A DNA stretch of 64,000 nucleotides from Gigaspora margarita (taxonomy: Eukaryota; Glomeromycota; Glomeromycetes; Diversisporales; Gigasporaceae): NCBI GenBank assembly GCA_009809945.1, contig WTPW01001588.1:27963-91962 (forward strand). Direction: 5' to 3'. Numbering within the stretch: the stretch's first letter is position 1; each line of letters begins with the position of its first letter. The position numbers and the translations under genes are program-made. Below are positions 45,001 to 56,370 of the stretch, one piece after another. The notes beneath the pieces are model-generated. The model saw nothing but the letters and a program-made list of their open reading frames with translations, was not told the DNA's origin and did no database searches.

Positions 45001-45885
45001 AATAAAGAGTAAACGAGAGTTAGCTACATAAAAAAAAAAAAAATTTTCAAAAAGTTATATTATTCGGATAGAATTATACTAACATATGAGGGATTTGATA
45101 TAAGAACTATACCCCGGCGTGGTTCTTTAATACAAGTGAAGGTAATAGTTACTATTCACCTTCATCGAAAGTACCAAGAGGGTAAAGAATTCTTAAGGTA
45201 GCAATTTTTTTTTTTAAAAATATATATATATATATTTATATATAAATATTTTTTTTCTTGTCTATCTTCTCATTAGAAGTAGAAGATGAACATTGATATT
45301 TGGTATACGTTAAATTCCAGAAAAAAGAATGGCCAGGTTGGCATAAAAACCTTTGGTAAAAACCCTCATCATATGTGGTAGTATAAGGCACTTCCAGGGG
45401 AGTGTTGAGTTGCTATAGACTGGTGCAAAAAACCCGCATCGATAAGTCTATGACATTGTGAATATCCAGAGTATATTCAAGTTCGTGTCAGTCTATAAGG
45501 AAAAGAAAAGTAAAACTGAATATTATAGGTCATCCAAGTACCCAGAAATGAATGAATTCAGAAGGAAAAAGAGGAACAACAATTATACAAATATATTAAG
45601 TGGTTAGACAATTGATGTAAAGTCTTGATATGGGCCTAGCCCATAGATAAGTAATAGCTTATTTAGTATATAGTTTATTGTTATTTTTATTTATACTCTA
45701 TTTTATTTTAGCTTAGATTTAGACCTGAAGGACGACGGAATTAATATAAGATTCAAGGTCTCGGAATTGAAATTATTGAATAGTGAACTTGATCATGATA
45801 TCACGTAAAACAGAGAATAATAAGCAGGAAAAAAAAAATTTCACACGAATAAAATCTGACAATAAATTAAATTCAGTCCAGGTGG
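45001..45885 (+). mobile_element. Domain-free segment inside the Gypsy fossil
   Basis: AT-rich stretch with an (AT)n run at 45221-45250 and no domain recognised, located between RNase H and integrase, where Ty3/Gypsy elements normally have only a short linker. It may be an inserted or expanded non-coding segment; no inverted ends or target duplication were spotted. Confidence 0.5.
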
Positions 45886-45889
45886 TCAG

Positions 45890-47150
45890 TGTCCTGCAAT
45901 TTCGAAATGATGGAGTCCATTAGATATCAACAATTAAAAATTTATTTAAACGAGCAAACATTACCACGTACCTTTACAGCACAACAAAGGCGAAGTCTCC
46001 AAGCACAAGGAAAATTTTTTGTAGTGAAACAAGGTTTAATTTATAAGAAAGACAAGCATCAGAAGAACAATTTATTACAAGTAATACAGAAGCATAAGGT
46101 GGAACCCATCCTATTTTTAACGCATATGCATTCTTTAGGGGCCACTTCAGAAAGGACATTATGTTTAATAAAATACGTAACATATATTACTGGCCTCAAA
46201 TGTACGAAGCTATAAGAGATTATGTTTGTACTTGTGACTCTTGCCAAAGAAGAGAAAAAAATTTAGCTAAACCCCCATTACACCCAATTCCGGTGGAAGC
46301 ACCATTTTATAAAATCGGGATTGATATTGTTGAACCCTTACCCAGAACATCCCAAGGGAATAGATATATAGTTGTAGCCACGGACTATATGACAAAATGG
46401 CCGGAGGCCAAAGCTATTGAAACCACTAATGTCAACAAGGTCACGGATTTTATTTTCGAAGAAATAGTATGCCGACATGGATGCCCGCAGCATCTATTGT
46501 CAGATCAAGGAACACATTTTAGAAATTTCCTAATAGATGAATTTCTAAAAAGGTTTAAAATTGACTATCACTACTCATCTCCGTACCACTCTCAAACAAA
46601 CGGGCTGGTCGAACGATTTATAAGACTTTGTATGAGTCCCTAGCCAAACTCATAACCAATGTACACAATTGGGACCTATTAATTTTCTCAATTTTGTTTG
46701 CATATCGAACGGCCAAACAGGACACTACAAAAATGATGCCTTTTTATTTAGTATATGGAAGGGAGGCACGACTCCCAATTCATCCAAGTGATTCAGAAGA
46801 TTTATTGGAAGGGACATTCCTACAATGCTTATATGAATTAATTGAAATTGTACCCCAATCCAGGGCCGTTGCAGTACAAAGAGTTGAAAACGCCCAAAAG
46901 TCAGCCAAAATATGGTATGATTGACAACTCCGGCCATTGGACGATCTAAAAAAAGGTGATAAAGTTTTAGTTTATAAGGCCTCTCAAGAACATTCAAAAA
47001 GCCATAAACTTTACTCCAAATGGAAGGGACCTTTTATTGTTCATAAAGTTTTGATAAAAGGAGTTTTCAAACTTTGAACGACCGATGGGAATATAATAAA
47101 AACTCCTATAAACCGATGTTTTCTAAAAAAATATCATAGTAGGGAAGGTT
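45890..47150 (+). mobile_element. Integrase region of the Gypsy fossil
   Basis: A zinc-binding-like N-terminal part is followed by the catalytic core zone (around YMTKWPEAKAIETTNV and CPQHLLSDQGTHFRN) and a C-terminal part with KWKGPFIVHKV, typical of the Ty3/Gypsy GPY/F region. No clear chromodomain was seen. Confidence 0.85.
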
Positions 47151-47271
47151 CTACTTAACCAAATAATAGAAATATAGTATATATTAGTATATTAACAAAT
47201 AGTAATAATTTATATAAGGAGTATTAAATACTTTAAGTTATGCGTGGGACGCATAAAATAAGCGTGGCGAA

Positions 47272-47828
47272 TGTCACGGGGTAAACGTGATATATCGGGT
47301 GATCATGTAAAGAATACTACGCCACAATTAAGGTGTCAATCAATCATGTGTATAGTTGACAATACATGATTGACAATGATGATCGGCAATGCATATCGGC
47401 AGTTCACAACCGATCATGCATATAATGAATCGTGCATAATCGATCAGTCGTGCTCGGGGCTCGGCGTATGGCGGAATGATTTAGAAACTCAATATATCGT
47501 ATAATAGCCATATTATGATAACATCGTAGATAGGGTATCGTACGATTGTAGTCTCATAGTTTCCATAATATTCCATAATGTTAGACTAGAGAATCCCATA
47601 ACATTTATAAAGTATAAAAAAGAAGGATTGTTTATCTATTAGAGGAAGTAATCTTCGGATTAGTATATTAAAAAAGTCCAATAAAGTATATAATAGACTT
47701 TGACATATTAAATTTTAAGTCACGTTTATACTAAATCGGGCAAAATCACTACGTCACGCCTCTGGCGAGTGGCCTTTTATCACTTTTCGTATCGTAAAAT
47801 TAAGAAACGTCGCATTCTCCCCGTAACA
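47272..47828 (+). repeat. 3' LTR of the Gypsy fossil
   Basis: 557 bp from TGTCACGGGG to CCCCGTAACA, retaining more CG dinucleotides than the 5' LTR. Confidence 0.93.
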
Positions 47829-47949
47829 GTAACAATGATCGATCAAATAAAGCAGGGCAGAATAAGGAAATGCTGTGATTTTTTGGCGCAGAAATTTATA
47901 ATAACACCGGTAAGATAAGAAATAAATCAAATAAAATGAAGCACAACTT

Positions 47950-48535
47950 AAAACTTGAAATACTTACTTAAATAGTCCTTTTGAAGGGAAATCATGTACG
48001 AATGCACGTACTATGCACGTACGTACTTACGAAAGCCATATCAAACCAGTTTAATATAAAATGCAAATCGGACCATCGCATTCCACAATGTCATGCAAAA
48101 ATATAACCAATCAAAGAACCGTATTTGTTCACATCATTTCACTCTTCAGATAACCATGCACTTCGTTGCACTCCGTTCCTGGTATAAAACAGAATTTCGA
48201 CGTTTTTATAAAAAAGATTTCGAGCAAAAAAAAAAAAAAACATTACTGTAACCACATACCGGAACCCCTTAAACATCAACCCCCTACGCGATAAACAGGC
48301 ACGAAACGTAAACCCGAAATACTCACTTAAAAATAGTCCCCTTTGCAGGGACAATCACGCACGAATAGCACGTACATACGTAAAAAAGTCATACCAAACC
48401 GGTTCAACATAAAAAGCAAATCCGGAACATCGCATTCCACAACGTCATGTGAAAACACAACCAATCAAAGAACCGTATTTGCTCACANNATTTCACTCTT
48501 CAGATAACCATGCACTTCGTTGCACTCCGCTCCTG
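47950..48535. repeat. Two direct copies of a ~230-bp CpG-rich unit
   Basis: From AAATACTTACTTAAATAGTC (47960) and AAATACTCACTTAAAAATAG (48318) onward the two blocks match through GAACCGTATTTG and CTCTTCAGATAACCATGCAC, ending GCACTTCGTTGCACTCCG; offset about 357 bp. The second copy is followed by an extra TTCGTTGCACTCCGCTCCTG. Further single ends of this type are at 48857-48881 and 49794-49819. Two Ns are at 48488-48489. Unknown family; possibly a short retroposon or part of a longer element. Confidence 0.72.
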
Positions 48536-49180
48536 GTATTCGTTGCACTCCGCTCCTGGTACAGGTAAATCTGGAAACAAATTAGGGGAAAAAGCGATAC
48601 ATATAAATGCATAAATGAGAAGCCCCATGTGCAAATTAGGAAAAAATCGAGCCACATATGGGTGGAAAAGCCCATACGCAATTTCTAATTATATATATAC
48701 GTATTATAAATGCGATAACAATTAGTTATGGTTACATTCTGTATAAAAAACCAGTTTATAAAAATTAAATATAGAATAAGCAAATCATATGACATATTTA
48801 AAAAAGAAACATCCAATCAAAAGCACGGATTTGTACAGAAACACTTCACACGCCGCTTAACCATGCACTCCGTTCCTGGTAAAATAAGGAATCTACATAT
48901 AATTTTGATTTACATAGTATACCACGCACCCCAATGTAACCTGCAAAAACGACCGGTCTTTAATCTTCTCAGACCGAACCAACCCTAATTTTGAATCTGG
49001 ATCCGAACATTTTGAGCCCGATCCATTTTCACATGGATCTAAATTTTTGAAACCGGATCCAACATAAAAATAGTCAGTCCAAGCGGAATCCTAATTAGAG
49101 AATTAAATTCACGATAATTTTTGTAGTTTGAGCACAAGTAATAATTATTTTTTGATGATTGAATATAAGGAAATTATAAT
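48536..49180. other. CpG-containing spacer
   Basis: Contains a lone CCATGCACTCCGTTCCTGGT motif (48861-48880) and repeated GGATC(C/T) words at 48990-49060. The frame 48728-48988 is not supported as a gene. Confidence 0.4.
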
Positions 49181-49181
49181 G

Positions 49182-49212
49182 GACGTATCGGCTGCTACGT
49201 AGCCGATACGTC
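49182..49212. repeat. Perfect 12-bp hairpin
   Basis: GACGTATCGGCT and AGCCGATACGTC surround the 7-nt loop GCTACGT. Stands out from the AT-rich surroundings. Confidence 0.7.
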
Positions 49213-52200
49213 AGTAATATTTAGAGTTGCCTGCTGCAAAGTCACAACTTTGCGTTTTCTTAGACTTTATTTGCAACCTTTGCGACACCCTTTTTGCCGC
49301 AGGAATATGTAAAATCGCATCGTCTCAAGATTGAAAGTCAATAATTATCATTAATAAAAAAAAAATTAATATCAAAATTAATGTTATTTACTGTATGTAT
49401 GATTAAAATTAATTATATCATATTGTTTTATAAAATATATAATATATCAGATATTTTAATATTACAAAATAAGCATATATATTAGATTATGATATTATAT
49501 ATATTGCAATTTTGCGATAATTTGCATTTTTATAATTTCATCATTTTTAAATATTTAATTATAAAATTGGGATAAGTAGCATAAAATAGTCGCAATTAAT
49601 ATTTGCAGCAAGCAAATTTATCAAATTTTCACTCATAATAATACATGCATAAATACTATGAACGAAAAATTCATTGGTCGTACTAACATAAATTGATTAG
49701 TCCACATGTGATTTTTATAAGAAAGTAGATCCGTATCATCGTCCAAACAGAATCAGGATTTTGTGTACGATCGTAAACTCGAATTGAACAATACACTTCG
49801 TTCCACTATGTTCCTGGTATATATAAATATATGTAAAGGTTTATAAAGTTTACCCAATTTTCATGGTTATGTACAAATAGCGTAGCCAAGATCATTCGTT
49901 AATTACTCATTATAACAGGTATAAAAAAAAAATTAAAAAATAAAAAAATTGAACCTACAAATTTAAAGTAAAAGAATTTATTATTCATTATACGAATTAT
50001 GATAAAATTTTTGCAAGAAATTTTTTCTATATGAAAGATGGTTTCATAGGTAAAATCTCTTATAGTTATTAGAAATTTCTCTAAAAAAGGGTGCGACCAA
50101 TTTGCACACCGAATGGATGTTAGTATGTGTCTCTACAATTTTTCAGGAAGAGAACCAAATTCTTATCGAGAGATGCTGATTAATTTCACCAATTAGGGTG
50201 TTCAGAATTATTGATTTGGTGTGACGTATAATTTTTTTTTTAATTATATGCTTATTTACATAACCGTTTACTGGTAAATGTATATTAAAAAAAGTAATTT
50301 TTTTGATTCGGAATTTAAATAGAAAATAGGCCCTATTACAGTATTATCATTTAGACCAATTTCACCATTGTGGTGAAATTACGTATTTCATCACTATATT
50401 TTATCTCACCAAATCTTTATTTTTATAAATTATTCCAATAATAAAAAACAAATTTTGAAAGATAATGAATGGCTATAATTTTTGATTTTCTGTATAGCAT
50501 TAACAGTAAATGTTAAATAAAAAAAAATTACAGTAATATAACTCTAAAGCGCATCAACTTTTAATAAATGCAATAATTTAAAAACTACCTGGCGATTTTA
50601 TTATAAAGAACAAAACTACCGGTCATTGTTTTAAAAATTTTGTTTTTATAGACAGTTATAATGAACGATTTCGGAAATAAATGAGGGTTTAAAAATCTTG
50701 TTTTTTTTTATATCAAAAATTTTAAAATCGGAAAATGAAATGAGGGTGTTTAGAAACTCTTATTTAACGAAAAAACAAACTTTTTCAACGACTAAGGTTA
50801 TTATTGGAGAATGAAATAAAGTTGTTACATCGCTCATTTGAAAATGAATGTAATCTTCTTCTGTCAAAATTAGATTTCCTCACTTTAATTCTGTGAAATC
50901 GTAGAGCGACACGTGTAATCTCAATAAAATTTTCGAAAATGGAATACTTTTTTGATGATATATATATAAAAAAAGAATATAATCTTATTATAAATCAGAA
51001 ATCCAATAATTAATTCTATTATCATAAAAAAAAACAAAGAATAGAATAAATAAATTACTTATTTCGAAACAAGTACATCACTAACTTTATTCGAATCAGA
51101 TATCTAATCATTTATTCTGAATAACCCTAATCTTTAAAGTTTATTTTAAAGTTGAACATTTACATTAAGGGATAGTTTATTTCTGAAAAAATAATGTGAC
51201 ACGATGTACCGAGTGTCAAGGATTATAGATTAGTGAAAGAATGTTTTTTATTGACTTGTGAAGCTGTTCATTTTCTATGCTCTAGGAAAGTTCTAGGACT
51301 ATCGTGCATGATCATCCTTACAAAGATGGTCTATGGATGATTTTGAACGTATATGACGTATCCACATGAAAATCATCATTATATATGACATTTAAAGCGC
51401 TAATTTTATAAAATTTCTATAATAAAATCTGATTTTCTTAATATAAATTATAAATTTTTATTATTAAATAGATTTTTTCAATTTCTAAATTTATAGAACA
51501 AATATTTATAATTTAAAAGTAATTAAATTATTAAAATTGGTCACGAAATTGGAAGATTTTTAATTTTTATGATATTATATAGTTTTTTCTTAACACAAAA
51601 AATGTATATGAGATTAATACTAATACCACTTTATTGTACAATATTAAACTTTTAAAGGCATAAACTTTTGATACAAAAGATTTTTCAAACAATTAACAAA
51701 TTCATAGAGCTTACATTGTTTTTTATATATAATCACCGGTTAGTTGTTTGAAAACATCTCGCATAAAAAGTTATTATTTAAAAAATTGGAGCTTATCTAG
51801 TATAGATTACCAACACCATCCAGTAAGTCTATGGCGGTTAGAAGTTACACTTTCGCGACATCCTACTCTTCAGATTAAAGATTATAAGCCGCAACAAGTC
51901 CTAATGGATAAATTGGTTTATTTGAAAACTAAACAAAACAAAACCTATTATCTAAATTATTTATCACGAATATAACTTGATTTCTAATTATTAAAATCAA
52001 TCATATGAAGATAAGATATTCATATCGTGAAACGATTATCATTTACTATGATCATAACTTTTTAATAATTTCATTCTGATTTTGAATAAAATTATGACGT
52101 ACTAATTTGTTTCAAAATAAGTGATCTATGAATTCTATTTTTTATATATAATGTCAAAAAAAAAAAAAAAAATTACTCATGTTTTATTTTCTGTTTTCGG

Positions 52201-52455
52201 AATTCAGAAAAACAGAAATATGTTTTTTTTAAAATACTTATTTATTTTCGAAATAAATTATTAGAGAAGGGATAAATCGGTTGATCGTTCATTTTTGGGG
52301 ATTTTCGTATAATTATTTGGGCCATTTTTAAATTGGAGAATATTTTGGTTTATCTAGTGATAGAATAAAAAAGAATATAATCTTTTTTTTTTTTTATACT
52401 TATTAGATTAATCTTATCCTTTTCAATTTTTTTTTCTTTGCTTATTATTTCAAAA
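49213..52455. other. Intergenic region upstream of the BTB-BACK/LRR gene
   Basis: Over 3 kb without a supported gene. A decayed core module (TTTTTGCAAGAAATTTTTTC, then GGTTTCATAGGTAAAATC) is at 50003-50070. A small inverted pair GATTTGGTGTGA / TCTCACCAAATC lies at about 50213 and 50402, with a TTTCACCATTGTGGTGAAAT hairpin inside. The frame 51748-51975 is unrecognised. Long T-runs at 52384-52396 precede the gene start. Confidence 0.45.
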
Positions 52456-55047
52456 ATGGCTACAGATTCCTTTAAAAGACTTTCTACTGATTTAATAAAC
52501 CTTCTTAATAATGGCGAAGATTGTAACGTATTAATTGAAGTTGGGAACCACCAAATATTTAAGGCACATTCAGTTATCTTGGATATTCGATGTTTTTATT
52601 TTCGTGAAGAGCTGTCGAAAACAATTTTCAACGAAGATAATATTAAAAAACTTACTATACCACATGTTTCTGATAAAGTTTTTGAAATTATTATTAAGTA
52701 TGTTATTACAATTATTGTTATAAAAAAAATTCATAAAATTTATAATCATTAAACCACGATTTTAATATATCTATATGTTTTTTAACTCAGATATATTTAT
52801 GGTGGTATCATTCAATTTGATAAAGTCGAAGCATCTACATTCCTTGATCTTCTAACTGCTGCTAACGAATTTGGTCTTGAAGAATTGAGAAATGCTGCAC
52901 AAGCAGAATTAATTCAAAATCATACATCGTGGATACGCCTAAATTTTACTAAAGTATATAAAATAAGTTCTGTAAATGACAAATTTAAAGATTTACAAAA
53001 GTTCTGTAACGATATTATTGCTAAATATCCAAATATTATTTTTAATTCTGAAGATTATGTTAATCTGTCTGAAAATGCCTTGGTCGCTCTTTTAAAACTT
53101 GATAACTTAAATATGGATGAAAGAGATATTTGGGATCAAGTTATTAATTGGGGAATTGCTCAAAATTCTGACCTTGATCCTAATCCTGCACAATGGTCTG
53201 ATGCTAATTTTTTATCTTTAAAAACTACTCTCAAAAATTGTTTACCTCATATTCGATACTTTCAAATTGCTGGTGAAGATGTTATGGATAAATTATTTCC
53301 GTATCATCAAATCTTTGAACCTAATTTATGGAGAGATATTATGTCAAAATTGGCAACTCCAAATAGAGCTATTACTTCAACTATTTTACCTCCTCGAAAT
53401 ATCTCAAGTACCGTATTGGAGCCAAAAAATGTCGCAGATTCAAATGGAAACAACAATTTTATTGTAACTTCAAATACAATTAATGAAATAAATTTAAAAA
53501 TCTCAAATATCTCAACTCATGACAATAATATGCTTGATTGTTTGAGAAAAGAAGCACATGAATGTTTTAAACAAGGAAAATTACTTAAAGCATTAGAACT
53601 TTTTGAAAAAATTCTCGGAAATAGCCAACATAATCCTAAAGATCAAGAAAGTGCTTCAACCTGGGATTTATCTCGCAAATGTGAATTTGAAATTTTCAAA
53701 GAATTAACAAAAGCACTTTGTAAGAATACCACATTAAAAATTTTGAATCTTCAATTTAATGAACTTGGACATTTTGGAGGAAAATTATTAGCTAATGCAC
53801 TTTGCAAAAACATCACATTGACTTCTTTGAATCTTGAAAATAATAATCTTGGATCAGAAGGAGGAAAAGCATTAGCTGATGCACTTTGTAAGAATACCAC
53901 GCTAACTTTTTTAAATCTCAAATCAAATGAACTTGGACCAGAAGGAGAAAAAGCATTAGCTGATGCACTTTGTAAGAATACCTCGCTGACTTCTTTAAAT
54001 CTTGGATCGAATAATTTCGGATGGAAAGGAGGAAAAGCATTAGCAGGTGCACTTCACAAGAATACTACCTTAACTTTTTTGAATATTGAAAATAATAATC
54101 TTGGTTCAGAAGGTGGAGAAGCATTAGCTGCTGCACTTTGTAAGAACACTACATTGACTTCTTTGAATCTTAAAAATAATAATCTTGGATTAGAAGGTAG
54201 AAATTCTTTAGCAGATGCATTAGCAAATGCTCTTTGTAAGAACACTACATTGACTTATTTGAATCTTAGTTGTAATTACATTGGATCAAAAGGAGGAAAA
54301 GTATTAGCAAATGCACTTTGCAAAAACTCTACGCTGACTTATTTAAATCTTAGTTATAATTACCTTAGATTAAAAGGAGGAAAAGCGTTAGCAAATGCAC
54401 TTTGCAAGAATACTACTCTAACTTCCCTGGATCTTAGTGAAAATGATCTTGGTTCCGTCAACTTTGTAACCAGCTTTTTCAAGCGGAGGCGGTCTGTAGG
54501 AAAAGCATTAGTTAATGCACTTTGTAAAAATACCACATTAACTTCTTTGAATCTTAGTAAAAATAATCTTGGAACAGAAGGAGGAAAAGAGTTAGCAGAT
54601 GTACTTCGCAAGAACAATACACTGACTTTTTTGGATCTTAGTAAGAATAATCTTGGATCAGAAGGAGGAAAAGCATTAGCAGATGCACTTTGCAAAAATA
54701 CTACTCTAAAATCTTTGAATCTCAGTGAAGATTTAAAATCTTTCAATAAACTTGGATCAGAAGGAGGAAGAGCATTAGCAGATGCACTTTGCAAAAACGT
54801 CACATTAACTTATTTGAATCTAGATTATAATAACCTTGGGTCAGAAGGAGGGAAATCTTTGGGAGATGCACTTTGTATAAACAATACGCTAACGTCTTTG
54901 AATCTTTATTGCAATAGTCTTGGATTAGCAGGAGGAAAAGCGTTAGCTGATGCACTACGTAAAAATTCCACACTGACTTTTCTGGATATTCGATCGAATG
55001 GTATTAAAATAAAAACAAAATTTCCAAGTATAAATATAGAACAATAA
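52456..55047 (+). CDS. BTB-BACK protein with TPR-like hairpin and LRR domain
   Basis: Two exons: 52456-52697 and 52791-55047, joined across a 93-bp intron (GTATGT...CTCAG, 52698-52790); spliced length 2499 nt, 832 residues. The first ATG is at 52456. BTB domain at residues ~10-115 (DLINLLNNGEDCNVLIEVG; AHSVILDIRCFYFREEL; KYIYGGIIQFDK); BACK domain ~140-250, ending FPYHQIFEPNLWRDI. Then a short linker and one TPR-like helical pair (KEAHECFKQGKLLKALELFE, ~333-353). From ~380 to ~820 there are 15 LRRs with the unit GSEGGKALADALCKNTTLTS. BTB-BACK proteins are Cullin-3 ubiquitin-ligase adaptors; the LRRs would recognise the target (inference). Repeat 9 has a ~12-residue insertion, repeat 7 a local LADALANAL duplication and repeat 12 a five-residue insertion. 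The frame is intact; AATAAA overlaps the stop. Confidence 0.9.
52698..52790 (+). other. Intron of the BTB-BACK/LRR gene
   Basis: 93 bp, donor GTATGT, acceptor TTTTTAACTCAG. Removing it restores the BTB core (IIKYIYGGIIQF) in frame. Confidence 0.88.
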
Positions 55048-55361
55048 AGAAGAATAATTTAGATTAAAATTTAGGCTAAAATTAATGGCGTAAAATGAAC
55101 TGTAATTAACGTATTAATATATATGATCTTAAAAAAAAATGGAATTACTGTAACTTAATACTTGGACGTTGTATTGTTGTATTAAATATTAATGTTAAAA
55201 ATTAATTGATACGTACAAACGATATGTTTTGTGCCATTTTCCAATTTATGTCAATAATTGTTATAGTACAGCGCTGCATATATTGTAGTACCCGGTCTTT
55301 TACAAGAAATTTAAGATTAATTAAATAATATCCCGGGTAATTTGTTTAGTAGGGGTTCTAT
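55048..55361. other. 3' flank of the BTB-BACK/LRR gene
   Basis: Presumed 3' untranslated region and AT-rich spacer. Nothing else recognised. Confidence 0.45.
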
Positions 55362-55369
55362 TCAAGGGG

Positions 55370-55489
55370 CAGGGTTGGCAATGGAGTCAATGGAGCTCGA
55401 TGCTACCGAATGGAGATAGAAAAACTAATATTTCATTAACTCCATTCAGAACTCCATTGACTCCATTCGTAGCTCCATTGCTAACTTTG
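55370..55489. mobile_element. 120-bp hAT-like MITE, CAGGG tip
   Basis: CAGGGTTGGCAATGGAG at the left and the complement of CAAAGTTAGCAATGGAG at the right. Flanking TCAAGGGG (55362-55369) and ACAAGGGG (55490-55497) agree at 7 of 8 positions. Interior repeats of ATGGAG in both orientations. CAGGG is a common hAT tip. Confidence 0.75.
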
Positions 55490-55497
55490 ACAAGGGG

Positions 55498-55896
55498 GTT
55501 TATGAATAGAGTGTAAATTGACCATAAAACCATATAACATGATAATTTGAATCAGATCATAAACATAATACATATCGAATTGATTAGTACCGGATAATTT
55601 TTAAAAACGACTATTGACGTTACTATTTAAAAGTGATACTTTTCCAAGGGGGTAATTGATACATGTCATTAGTAAATTTGAAAATATAAAAATAAATATT
55701 TATTCGTTATAATGACTTTTTTTTTGAAAAATTACTTACGAACTTAATATATTTATTTATGAAAACGATTTTATAGAAAACTACTTTACAAAATTTAATG
55801 ATTTATTTACTGTAGAAAAAAAATTTTTATAAAAACTATTTAACGAACGTAATAATTTTATTTAAAGAACTTTTTTTATAACGAACTTGTATTATA
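55498..55896. other. AT-rich spacer
   Basis: Degenerate repeats of AAAACGATTTTATAGAAAACT-like phrases. No gene is supported. Confidence 0.4.
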
Positions 55897-55899
55897 TTA

Positions 55900-56266
55900 G
55901 GCCACGCAAAGTTAATTTTTCGTTTTGCATAACCTGGTATTTCAAAATTCTGGTCGGCAGGTCAGATTTTTTTTTTAAAAAAAAAATAACTTTATGTGGC
56001 CTAAATTAATCCATGTTCACATCTAAGGTCACGCAAAGTTGATTCTTCGGCTTGCATAACATGGAATCAGAAAATTTTGTCTTTTTTTCTATCGGGCCTA
56101 TCGGGTAATTACGGACAATCAAGGTCATCATCGGGTGACACCGGAGAAAAAATTAAATGGCAAAAATGGAATTATTGGCACAATAGGAATTTAAAAAAAA
56201 AAAATTATTTTTTGGAAAAATTGGGTCGGCGGGTTATGCAAAACGAAAAATTAACTTTGCGTGGCC
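55900..56266. mobile_element. Harbinger-like element, GGCCACGC tips, TTA duplication
   Basis: Starts GGCCACGCAAAGTTAATTTT and ends with the exact complement; TTA flanks it at 55897-55899 and 56267-56269. Two further inverted tips face each other near 55985-56050, so it is a double palindrome like its relative at 5753-6139. The frame 56077-56319 overlaps it and is not a gene. Confidence 0.8.
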
Positions 56267-56370
56267 TTAATTACAATAAGTTTATTTCTAATGTACTGCA
56301 CTGTATTATACAGTTATAAATTGACCTAATCAGTAAAAATTAATGAATGATGTAGCATTTTAGGAATTTT

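Larger units (their letters stand above)
41067..47828 (+). mobile_element. Ty3/Gypsy LTR retrotransposon, broken fossil
   Basis: A 6.76-kb element with two LTRs and a 4-bp target duplication GTAA (41063-41066, 47829-47832). The internal order gag, protease, reverse transcriptase, RNase H, integrase (41.7-47.1 kb) is that of Ty3/Gypsy (Metaviridae). The coding region is broken by roughly ten interruptions, so it is dead as it stands. The two LTRs are about 95% identical by eye and the differences are nearly all transitions. The age is moderate, with CpG decay inflating it. A ~0.85-kb stretch with no recognisable domain separates RNase H from integrase. Confidence 0.93.

Noticed and set aside
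42316-46997. Small frames on both strands inside the Gypsy element as host genes
   Set aside because: They are parts or shadows of the fossil retrotransposon coding region.
48990-49070. tRNA-like segment suggested by GGATCC and GAACC words
   Set aside because: No cloverleaf could be drawn; acceptor stem and anticodon arm are missing.
54360-54803. 147-residue minus-strand frame opposite the BTB-BACK/LRR gene
   Set aside because: Same cause: the antisense of a homogeneous 84-bp LRR repeat. The sense frame has recognisable domains and a valid intron.
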